64,000 bases of DNA from assembly GCA_037833965.1 (NCBI GenBank), contig AP031354.1:16470001-16534000 (forward strand), given 5' to 3'. The translations under genes and the position numbers were made by a program. The notes under the pieces were generated by a model. The model was not told the DNA's origin. It ran no database searches and was given only the letters and a program-made list of their open reading frames with translations. This document shows positions 35,816-46,898 of the stretch, one piece after another (the stretch's first letter is position 1; each line of letters begins with the position of its first letter). The DNA is from Marchantia polymorpha subsp. ruderalis (taxonomy: Eukaryota; Streptophyta; Marchantiopsida; Marchantiales; Marchantiaceae).

Positions 35816-38800
35816 CGAATAAGCTGAAATTCTCTACTTCTTGATGTAGAAGATCTGCAGCTTAAGATGAAAAGAACTTTGACATCCATTTCTTATAAAT
35901 CGAACGAACTGGAAGAAAAGTGTGTGCCAAAAACCATCCTACTTCTTCCAAATCCTTTACGTCCTGCATGGACTTAGGCTCAACGAGAACTCTGAAACGA
36001 CACTCGACGAACGTTCATGATCGAATCGAAACCAGTTAATATTTGAGGCTGAAAAGCTGAGGACGAACAGTATTTCAGCTCCGGGCCGGCACTGCTTCAT
36101 GGAGATTGTAGTCACTCGCCAGCATAGCGTAAGAGCCGCAGTCGAGCCTCAAGCTAAGCGCGAAGTTGGGACCCAGGTCATGAAGTGGCGAGTGAGTCCC
36201 GACATTCCGCCGGCCTGAATGTGACTGACATCAGAGGCCATGTCCTGGAATTTGACTCTGGGAACGGATGAGACGGCCCACGTGCTCCCGAACGTGGGCA
36301 ACTGGAGTGCTGATCGAAATACGTCAAATCTCGAGGCCCTTGCCTCCGTCATGTGACAACACAGGCCCAGACTGCAGTCTCTCGTTCTCTGAACATCCCA
36401 CGGGTTCGGGCATCCATTTTTGCTCGTTTGCTTCAGTAGCAAGTGCGAAAGGATAGAGAGTCAAGCGATAGAGCACGAACGATGGCGAGACCCCGTTGGC
36501 CTCAACCTGTATATGAATGAAACATGGGCTTGGACATAATGTTCTTCACACTCGTAGATATGGTTTATTATTCACAAGAGTGAAACTACACTTGATGTAT
36601 AACACCAACGAGTGGTTTATTTAAGCAGAGCAAACGTTATACTAGTAGTATCACCAGATTGTGTTAAACGTAGATCCATAAAAACAAATTGCACTCTGTT
36701 GCACAATTACCAAGATGATGATGCAAAGTGTGTTGAAGTCCGGCTTCCGATATGAAAGTTGTCTTTATTATGAGGCCGTGGAGATTCTTTAGTTGGATTA
36801 GTTTTGAAGAATTAGAGTGTTCATATTAAAACTTAGAATTTTATCAAATTATTTATCATCATACATGAAAGATGGAAGAATTACAAACAATTACAATTAC
36901 CAAGATGATGATGCAAAGTGTGTTGAAGTCCGGCTTCCGATATGAAAGTTGTCTTTATTATGAGGCCGTGGAGATTCTATAGTTGGATCAGTTCTGAAGA
37001 ATTAGAGTGTTCATATTAAAACTAAGAATTTTATCAAATTATTTATCATCATACATGAAAGATGGAAGAAAACTTGACTATGTTATTCAAATTTTCTGTA
37101 CTCGTGGAAATATACTGGGGCAAGAAAGTATCCAGGATGGGAATAAACCAAACTAGCTTTTTTCTAACACTAACAGAAAACTCACTTAATTGAAAATCTC
37201 CAATGCCAAATTCCATAATCACTCAAACACAAAAAAAGAAACTTAATATGAAAATACTAAACCACATCAATGTGTAACCGGTAGATAGACATGTAGTTAG
37301 GAGGTTTACTCTGTCGAAGAAATATGAACCGTCATACACGACATATCCCGCCGTCTGGTCACTGCAGTCTGCGTGGATGACGATTATCGCATGCCTCATC
37401 ATGATGTCCACGTCTTTTCATACTCTCCAGGACCCAGAGCAGCATGCCCTCGCTCTTCGCACGGATCCTTCGCTAGTTGCGTGCACCATGCATGCTGCTC
37501 TTTCACGGTCCTCGAGCTCGGATGTTCACACTTCTGATGATGTGGGTGAGAGTCGTAAGAGTGGCCGTAGAAAGCAGATCGGAAGTTGGAGGTATTGCGG
37601 CTGACATGTTGCTTTTCACTGACGGGAGATGCACATTTGTTGAGCTGTGTACCCTCGCTCTTCTTTCTTCCGAACTGAAGCAATCTCCAAAACAGTAAAA
37701 GCACAGCGCAGACTTTTGCTAGACTCACTTTTACCAGTGAGCAGATCACAAGATGCCTTCCGCCTTCGCAGCGTGGGAGTTGTTTAGACCAGCAAAGCCG
37801 AGTAGTCTTCGGATCCTCCTGAGATATCACTGCTCATTCAGCTACAATTATATTTCTCGACCTTTTCAGCCCAAACGTAGTTCATTCATTTGACTGCTCT
37901 TCATTATCCCAAAGAATCTGCACTTCTCGTCCCGCCTGCTGCTCATAAAGTTCAGATGCATCAAAGCTTCTCACTCTGCTGGTTACATAATCCAGGATTC
38001 TGATTTTTCTGAATGTTTACCACGGGACTTATTATATCTGTCGGCATCCCACAAACGGCTGTGAAAGTTAATGAGCTCGCGCCTAATCCAGAACAGTATA
38101 GATCGGAAGAGACCTGCCCTTGAAGGTTGCAAAGCATCGAAGTCAGATTAAGACTCCAGTGACCTCATTCTGCTTACTCTATTGTTAGTGATTGAAACAC
38201 TCGCACATGCACCAGTTCCCGCAGCAGCTGAAATAGTGAGCAGACTCTTGTGACTTTTTTTAAACTCAAGGGTTCTTCCAAAAAGTCCCACTGTCGGATT
38301 TGTCGATTGAAGTGGGATCTGTGCGTCACGAGGCAAATCCCGGCATGCCGATGAGACGATTAGTGTAAACGGATATTTCATGACTGTGGAGTAGTCCACT
38401 GTGCTCGATCCTGCCACTTCCCTACCACGGCTACAAAGGTTTTAAGATCGGGAACATCATGGTATGTCACTCCATTGGCAGATGCTCTAGGGTTGGATGG
38501 ATATAAATCCAGGCAAAAGTAGACCCCAAATATTGTGCACAGCCGAGCTCGTATATTATTCATGAGAGAAAAGGGATCCCTAGGCAGCTGCGTTTCTAGA
38601 GTTGGTTGATGACATGAACCCATTGACATATTAAACAGGTGTCTGCTATCTGTACTACACTTGATAGCACTATCTTCTTTGTTTAGTCTGAATGCTAATG
38701 TCTGGACGATTGGATCGGATCCCAGGATGCCACTCCTGCATTTTGAAGTAAAGCATAGACAGTGTCTTTGAAAACTACTCACTTTATTGTGGGAAGCACC

Positions 38801-40188
38801 AAAACCGGAAGGGAGAAAAAGTAGATCTTCCTAATTCCATCGAGCCTGCCTAATGGGCGAATGACAGTGGAGTTCGCACAGTGGCTAGAAGAATCAACCT
38901 GAATAAGTGGTTGTATCCCACTTTAAAGGCTTCATGTACCAAACACCCAAGAAAGTACAGGCGATGGGAGAAAAGAAGCCTTCAGTTTGAACGAGATCTT
39001 GTTTCCCATTTCTCTTGTTGAAGGTATGTCATATCAAAGAAGGTATGAAGTAGAAGATCGGTGAATTACTGACTCAGGAAAGCCAGGAAAGATAAAGAAT
39101 TTTCATTATTTCGTATCTGAATAAAATCCGAAATCGATGCACTCAATGCAGGCTAATTACAAATATAGGAGGAGTAAGATATTTTGGCCTTCGACACAAT
39201 CGACAGTCTGATATGGTTGCGTCAGATGGGATGGGTTCCACATGACGAAACGACATATCTACAGTCCATCTGTTTAAGAGACTTCATATCATCAGGAAAG
39301 TGTAGAGAAAAGTGATTGACCACGCTGATGAAGATACCAATCATACCATGCAGAACCTACAGTTTGCAAGACCAGGAACTCAAAGGCATCTTATGCTTAC
39401 GGTAGCCTCTTGCGAAAGTACCTTAGAAGAAATTTTTCGTACCTGACCGCAACTCAGAAAACGTTTTAGCAGTACTTAGACCACAGTATTAGATGACAAA
39501 CAAATGTGCCTCGATTTTCTCATACTGCAGTAAAAAATACTCTTGAACCTTTCCTAGCAGAATAAACAGCCGAACCCCAGCAGGCAGATGGAAGTGTCTG
39601 ATTTGTCTATTTTACATGGATGGACATGTTCGTATAGCTTGACACATTAGAGCCCATACATCTAAGAGGAAGGAATCCCGAGATGCAGTTGATCAAGATA
39701 AAGACTTAATCCTCATTTCCGAATGAAGAATTCTGTGTCGTTGAAGAATGTATATCACACAGTTGGCCTTTCGGTCTTCAAACCGCATTGACTGTTCGTT
39801 TCCATCGTGAAGCATCGCAATGTCGGGCAGTTCGGACCGTCGAAGGTTTAGCTTTGCCTCCTGAGAACTTTTAAACACCTGATCTGAGTCCCTGAAGATT
39901 CCGACAACGAAAAGACAGGGCACAGCTGTTGCTTCGATATACGAGAACCTTTTCTTCCCCTCGGAGTACCCTGACAGTTGGACCTCCATGGATGAACCTG
40001 GCCAAGATCTGCCTCGTTTGTTGATTCCTCTCCTGTTTCTGCATGTCTAGTTATCTTTTCAAATTGTTTGTGTTATATGGTGACTCAAGGTGTTAAGATA
40101 CTAGTTATACAGAATCATTGACGGATTTAGTTTGAACAGATTGATGATGGTAGCCAGCAATATATAACATCACGATCTTAACACGGGT
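35816..40188. other. Intergenic DNA between the LINE and element copy A
   Basis: Mixed-composition DNA. ORFs at 36149-36442, 37399-37830, 38148-38417, 38378-38782 and 39693-39989 (all minus) have ordinary composition but no motif I recognise; some could be exons or UTRs of an unidentified gene. A 177-bp direct duplication at 36704-37070 is listed separately. Confidence 0.4.
36704..37070. repeat. Direct duplication, two copies of about 177 bp
   Basis: The sequence starting ACAATTACCAAGATGATG at 36704 and ending GATGGAAGAA at 36880 is repeated at 36893-37070 with only a few differences, a spacing of 189 bp. A 12-bp linker (TTACAAACAATT) separates the copies. Confidence 0.92.
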
Positions 40189-40290
40189 TGTAGTGTAATA
40201 ACCCACTAAAGGCTAAAACTGCAATATAGTGGTAGAAAGGTCGAACCCACAGGGACAGAGGAACACACAGGGTACAAAGTGTCACGTTTA

Positions 40291-41160
40291 ACAGACTATT
40301 GAGGAGTTTGAATTCTCAGGCGACTGTCACTCCCAGAAATACTGCAAGTGTCCACTCGGAGCGCACTCGGAGGTCGCACAGTGCAGCGTAACACACACAC
40401 ACACACACACCTGAAACTACAGAAACACAACCCAGAGATCCGTTAGGACCTCTACTCAAGATTTCAGGGGGAAAGTCTCTCGCGAGCACACTCAGCGAAG
40501 CTGCGGGTAGTGACTTCCAACTCCGGCTTTTACAACACTTCCACTAGCTTGCTGCTAGTGTAGGAAACCCGGTTTGGACTGCCTACTTCGGATCGAAGTC
40601 ACTCATACGCGGTGAACAACACTCTCAACTCACAAAACGCGCAGAGAACACAGGTCCGCACTGAAGGACTCACTGAGAAACATTCCAGTAACAGAATAAC
40701 AGTCTATTGAAGAGTTTGAATTCTTAGGCACTTGTCATTCCCAGAAATACTACAGGGGTTACCCTCAAGGCACCTGCTGCAGCGTAACCTGAATTTACAA
40801 CCAAGGCTTACACGAAATAACAAAACTTCACTTTGGCATTTAGGGGAAAAATCCCAAAGGAGTACAATCAGAAAGAAACACTCGAAGGTGTAGGGGCGAA
40901 ACTGTTCAAGTATCTAACTAGTCACTGGCTCTGAGCATCGGCAGTCACCCTCAGGTGCAGATCCGAACTACTCAAGTCTCTAACCAATGTACTAGCTCTG
41001 AACATTCGGCCGAAGGCCTTCAGCTACAAAATGCGGAACGCTAAGTTGTAACTCCTCTTGCGTGGTGACAGAACTCAAGGACACAAACACGCAGAGGAAA
41101 TGGGTTCCTGATCTGCAATTCTGAGTTTGGGAAAGAACCCCAGGCAAAACGCCTGGAACT
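40291..41160. repeat. Diverged internal duplication in the left end of copy A
   Basis: A stretch at 40291 (ACAGACTATTGAGGAGTTTG) recurs in diverged form at 40699 (ACAGTCTATTGAAGAGTTTG), each followed by a similar CACTCCCAGAAATACTGC-type sequence. The offset is 408 bp. Copy B shows the same pair, so the duplication predates both insertions. Confidence 0.7.
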
Positions 41161-41204
41161 ATTTTATACCTTCTAAATCCTAACTAGCACTACACTGCAC
41201 TACG

Positions 41205-43623
41205 CTACACGCCTGCACGGAACCACGCTACACTACACTCCGCGGAACCTGTGCTACGTCTCCTACGCGACGGACTGCCGCGCACTAACTCCCTACCCTG
41301 CCAATCTTCCGCTCGACTGCGCAGTCCCAATCGTTGCAACGCCGCGGACACCTCCACTTCGAGGGCGGACATGGTATCCCGCGCCTTCGACAGAAAAGCG
41401 TCGAGCTTCTTTGGTACCTTCCGCCGACTCCTGCTGTCGACTGACAACAACCCGGCTGCGCGAAGTTCAAACTCACGCAGTGTGAGTTTCTCCTGCGCCG
41501 CCACTTCCCAGTGGGCGTAGCCCTTGAGACAGTGGGCGACACGCCTCGCCGTCTCCACCTTTGTGCGATCTGCCTCCCGCCTGCGATCCTCTTCAATTAC
41601 CACTAATTGCGATTCGGCCTCAGCACGTTGCGCTCTCAATTCGCCACACTCTGACTGTAGCCTGCGGATTACATCCTCATCCGCCTGTCGTGCGAGCTGA
41701 CACTGCTCTAACAACCGCGTCTGTCGCACGAGCTCCTCTGACAAAATCCGATTCTGGGCCTGCTCAGAAATTAGTGCTTCCGTGACCTTCACCTGCTCCT
41801 TGGTGAGCTCTTCCAATTTCCCATCCCTCACCTTCTCGGAGTACTTGTAGAATTTCTGATTGAGTTTATACTGACCTCACAAGCATTCATGCTTCTCCTT
41901 CAATTCCCTCAACTCCTGGTCCACTCTAGCTAGTAGCTTGTTGGTGTGGACTTTAGTGCGAGTCCGCCTGCGCACTAACTCAATGTAAGATCCCGGCTGA
42001 AGTGGGTCGGCGTATTTATCGACTTTGCGATCCAAGTACCTCAGCAACGGAATCACCTGCTCAGAGAGCGCCGCCGCCGGCGCTCCAACAATTTCCTCCT
42101 CCTCCTCCTCGGTGTCCCCTGCTCCTGACATTTCTTCGGTGGAGCCTCCGTCTTCATCATCCGAGTGGAGAATTTCAGTCGCCATTGATTGCGTCGGCGA
42201 CTGACCCGAGTGGGGCTGCACGTCGTCGACGTGTGCTGCAGCCTCGCTGCTCTTCGCTAAAATGTCTAAGGCGGTAGGCGAATGTGCCCGTGCTGCATCC
42301 TCGCCACCCGCTTGTTGGTCGTTTACCGTATCCTCTCTGCCGCCGACGTCCGCCGCCGAAGGCGATCGAGCGGAGGGTGGGTGCGCGGGGTTTGATTGCG
42401 CATCGCGCACCGAAATTTCATCCCGCGGACAGTCACTCCGCTTCTCCGCATGTTGCTGCTCCCTCGATCGGTCCGCGGGGGCTGTGCTTGGCCTGTGCGC
42501 AGGCGCAAATGCCGGCGCCTTGTCCGCCGCAGGCGTAGCCCCGCGGACGTCCATCGCCAAAGGCGTCATGGCCGGGGACCGCTCGCCCGATGTCCCTTGG
42601 CCCTGAGGCCCTACCGCTGAAGGCGCATCTACCGGCGGATTACCCGCCGATGGTGCGGCCCCCGCACGCTCCCTGCTCGTATCTCCTCGGCTCGAAGGCC
42701 CTGGCGCCGAAGGCGCAAATCGCGGCGCGTTGTGCGCCGGAGGGTCTGGCCCCGAAGGCCGGTGTCTCGTAGGCGGCTCTTCCGCCGGCTCCTTCCCCTT
42801 CCTACGTTGGAACGGGGGTGATTCCTGCCTGTGCACAGGCGGCACGTGTGGAGGTGACCTGTGCACAAGCGAGCGCCTGTGCACAGGCGGACTGCTTCTT
42901 CCCACGCGTAGGCGTAGGTCTACGTCCGCTTGTGGTCGTTTGTCCGCGGAGTCTCGTCTGTCCGCGGAGGCTCGCCTGTGCGCAAACGGAACACCTGTCC
43001 GCAACGCACGTGGTAACTCCGGAGGCCCTTGGCCCGTAGGCGGCCTCTCGCCCGTCGAGGCTGCAGCGTGATCCGTTGCTCCTGCGGACGTCCGCGCTTC
43101 CTCATTCTTCTCTGGCGACGCACTTCCTTTCTCCGTCGCAATCGTCGTCGTGTCCGCGCTGTTGGCTGGTAACACCAGTCTGCGCGCCTTCTGCTTCGGC
43201 CGGCTGTATGACTCGTACAACGGCCGCGGTCGAATGGGAGCAGAGGGTTCTTGATGCTGCTCCTCTTCGGACTCCTCTCTCCATCGCCGCTTCCGCGGCG
43301 CTCGTGCTGCAGGAGTGTTCCTCCCTTCGTCCCTCCGCCTTGACGGAGTAGAAGTCGGTGACTCCTCTGCATCAGTGTCGACCTCATTCTCCCGCACATA
43401 CTTCCCGGGATGGTCGACGGACAACGGCGGAAAACGCGCAAGCTCCGCCGCTGTCAAACAATTCCGCTGTCGATAAAAATTGATGAGGAAAGGAGAGAGA
43501 TGGTTTAGAGTTCCCCCCTTCTCCTCAAAAGCGTGCTGTCGCATCACCCTGTGCAAGATGCTCGCCCAGTGAATTGGAGTTCCCTCGATGACGCACTCCA
43601 CAAAAGAGACCTGCCACAATGTG
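41205..43623 (-). pseudogene. Copy A element protein, C-terminal three quarters (interrupted by a TGA)
   Basis: The minus-strand frame picks up directly at the hAT insertion with TLWQVSFVECVIEGTPIHW and LHRVMRQHAFEEKGGTLNHL, the end of the N-terminal globular domain. A long Arg/Pro/His-rich, low-complexity middle follows, partly encoded by the small GC hairpins. Then come an acidic run (DTEEEEEEIVG) and a heptad-rich coiled coil (VRQTRLLEQCQLARQADEDV), ending SVAWFRAGV at 41205. A TGA at about 41877, where copy B has TGG (Trp), splits it into frames 41877-43619 and 41205-41831. There is no catalytic motif or zinc knuckle that I can see. A structural, Gag-like role is possible but unproven. 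Confidence 0.75.
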
Positions 43624-43631
43624 ATGTAGCA

Positions 43632-43765
43632 TAGGCTTGGCCACGGTCCGGTTAACGGTTAACCGGTCCGGGAAATGTGCGGACCGGTTAACCGGTCCAA
43701 TTAACCGGTCCGGCATTTTGCCATATCGGTTAACGGTTAACCGAGGTTTTAACCGGTTAACCATC
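43632..43765. repeat. hAT left TIR and subterminal motif cluster
   Basis: The 20-bp TIR is followed by a dense run of GGTTAACC, GGTCCGG and ACCGGTCC motifs in both orientations up to about 43765. Such arrays bind transposase in hAT elements. The right end has only the TIR and no comparable run. Confidence 0.85.
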
Positions 43766-45500
43766 TGTCCCGACGGCCACGTGGGCAGGCTGCCCAGACG
43801 CCTGTTTCGCGGGAGTATACGTTACAGGTGTATCGGAAGTGTCGATCCTGTTCGTATTTATTTAACGCCTCCGGCTCTTGGCGCTGCGGCTCTAACTCGG
43901 TGACCTGCCCCCCCAACTCGGGTTCGAGTTTTTTCAACTGGTTGTTGGTTTCAAGAAGCTGTCCACTTTTTTGAGGCTTGAAAATACAAAAGAGAGCATT
44001 CAGCCATTAGCCCAAGCAAGATAATCAAAATTCCTCTTCGTAGTAAAGGAACAAGTACATCAAGACAATGGACTGCAAGCAATCGGAAAGAAGGAGGTTC
44101 GGATTCACATTGGTGCTGTACCAAGTTTAGAAATCGGTCAATAAATTCGAACCTTGTGCCGGTCCGTTTAGTATGTGCCTTAATTTAAAATATACTATGA
44201 CGAACGCAAACAAGCCCCGGAATAGAACATCACGAAGAAATCCATGGTTTTAAAAAAAAGCTAAACCAAACAGTTGTCCTAAGTTAAATCCTATAATTAA
44301 GGACATCAAAACGGACTCCTTGAATAATTGATCCATGGAAATACATTGAAATAACAGGTATTGGAAAATATTAGAGCCAAAAAGAATGTGTGAGAGCCGT
44401 AGTAAAAAGACTTTTCCTGTAACTGTCAAAAAAAAATAAAAATTTACGTGAGTACTCAAATGAGCCCCCACTCGGACGGTTGAAAATGTTTTATTGAAAA
44501 AATATTTTTCAAAAATCATGATATATTTACTAAAATTGAAATATGAATAAAAAATTTTATTGTGAAATTTTCATGAAATTTTGAATCTAAACTCTATTTG
44601 AGTCCTAGAATACACTATACAAAAATGAAAAAAATATAATAAATTTTCATCTTAAATTTTAAAAATCATTTTTTGACACTAATAAATTAGACAACTGATC
44701 TCTATATATTATAAATTAATTATATTTAAATTCAGAATATTTTAAAATCTATGCATTTTTTTATGATTTTAAGTTTTATTTTTTCCAAGATAAAGATTCT
44801 GAAAATTAAATTAAAAATAATAATAAATTTGATAAACATGAGTTAAAATTTTCAGTAACCATTTCTTGTATTATTGAAATATATGAAAGATATGAAAAAA
44901 TTAAAAGTGATAAAAGATTGAAACAATTATTGTAAATGTGTATATTACATAGATGTAAAATCTGAACCGTTCAATATTAGTTTGAGTATGTATCCAACGT
45001 ATATAATAAATATTAGAAAGATCTAACGGTCAGATTTGATTTTTTTACTTTACAAAGTTCATAAAATCTGAACTAGTGTAAGAATTTGGAATAAAAACAA
45101 CTAAGTATTAAAGATATGTAAGTAAAGTTATACGAAATGCACATAAAATAAAATTAATTATTGATTTAAATATTTTCTATATTATAAATCACATCTGAAA
45201 ACAATGAAGACATATAATCTACATTGTAGAATTTTTTTGTTATTTTTAAAAATAGGTAGATTATTTAAATCTCATTTCTTATATTTTGATTCAATTTCCA
45301 TACAATCTTGATATTTTGACACCATCTAAATTAAGAAAAATATATGTGTTGATAATTGAGAAAAAAATGTTCCAATTTGGAAATATATTAAAAAATAACA
45401 ACGAAAAATGATTTTTTTATTAAAAAAACCCATAAATTGTTCTTTAGTCAAGAGAAAAAACAATCCCAAACATTAATATATATTAAATGTAAAATTTTAA
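43766..45500. other. AT-rich spacer of the hAT element
   Basis: Extremely AT-rich, with no coding pattern on either strand. It separates the left terminus from the 301-bp tandem array. Confidence 0.6.
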
Positions 45501-46465
45501 AAATATTCAAGTACTAATTGGCAATAACTGAAACCTTGAAATATTTAATTCATATTTAAAACAGAAAAATGACTTCTTTTGTGGAAAAATATATCAAAAT
45601 CAAAATTGGACGATTTGAGAAGTCTATAAATTATAATAAAACATAAAGAGTTGAAATTAATTTAGAAACCACAAATTCAAGATGAATAGGTAATATTTTC
45701 AACCTAATTAAATTTTGATGCACTCAAAGATAAAAATTGTATATATGAACTATGTCAAAAGTGATTTTTAGCATATAGATAGACCGCAAAAGAAAAAAGA
45801 AAAATATTCAAGTACTAATTGGCAAAAAATGAAACCTTGAAATATTTAATTCATATTTAAAACAGAAAAATGACTTCTTTTGTGGAAAAATACATCGAAA
45901 TCAAAATTGGACGATTTGAGAAGTCTATAAATTATAATAAAACATAAAGAGTTGAAATTAATTTAGAAACCACAAATTCAAGATGAATAGGTAATATTTT
46001 TAACCTAATTAAATTTTGATGCACTCAAAGATAAAAATTGTATATATGAACTATGTCAAAAGTGATTTTTAGCATATAGATAGACCCCAAAAGAAAAAAG
46101 AAAAATATTCAAGTACTAATTGGCAAAAAATGAAACCTTGAAATATTTAATTCATATTTAAAACAGAAAAATGACTTCTTTTGTGGAAAAATACATCGAA
46201 ATCAAAATTGGACGATTTGAGAAGTCTATAAATTATAATAAAACATAAAGAGTTGAAATTAATTTAGAAACCACAAATTCAAGATGAATAGGTAATATTT
46301 TTAACCTAATTAAATTTTGATGCACTCAAAGATAAAAATTGTATATATGAACTATGTCAAAAGTGATTTTTAGCATATAGATAGACCCCAAAAGAAAAAA
46401 GAAAAATATTCAAGTACTAATTGGCAAAAAATGAAACCTTGAAATATTTAATTCATATTTAAAAA
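45501..46465. repeat. 301-bp tandem array inside the hAT
   Basis: AAATATTCAAGTACTAATTG recurs at 45501, 45802, 46103 and 46404: an exact 301/301/301-bp spacing, three full units and a fourth cut off near 46465. Units differ by only a few bases. A more diverged part of the unit reappears at about 46650-46795, after about 160 bp of unrelated GC-richer sequence. The array lies downstream of the transposase stop codon. Confidence 0.93.
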
Positions 46466-46898
46466 CCAAAAATTCTCGATGGCGGAGGGAAAGAGGTGGG
46501 CCGCGACTCGAATAAGCCCACGGCTGGACTTTCAGAGTTCAACGACTCGAGCTGAGTTGTACCAATTCGTGAAAAAATTATATACCTGTAGGCCAAGCCT
46601 AAGGGAATACGTATATAAAACTTATATAATACAAATTATATAAGTATGTAATTTGTATTTAAAATAGAATAATGAAATTTTCTAGAGAAAAATATATTAA
46701 AATTAAAATTGGACGATTTGAGCATAGATAATATTTTCAACCTAAATAAACCTTGATGCACTCAAAGATAAAAATTGTTTATATGAACTATGTTTCAAAC
46801 ACAAGTTTCGAGAATAACTACTCGACTGAATAAAAGAAATAAAAGCTAAACTAAATAACTAAACTAAATAAAAGCCGAACATAAGCTCCGCTAATAGT

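Noticed and set aside
38148..38782. Two overlapping minus-strand ORFs (89 and 134 codons)
   Set aside because: Different frames, no family motif, and no splice sites that join them convincingly.
42002..43071. Plus-strand ORFs opposite the element protein in copy A
   Set aside because: They are antisense shadows of the Arg/Pro-rich coding region and show no independent conservation.
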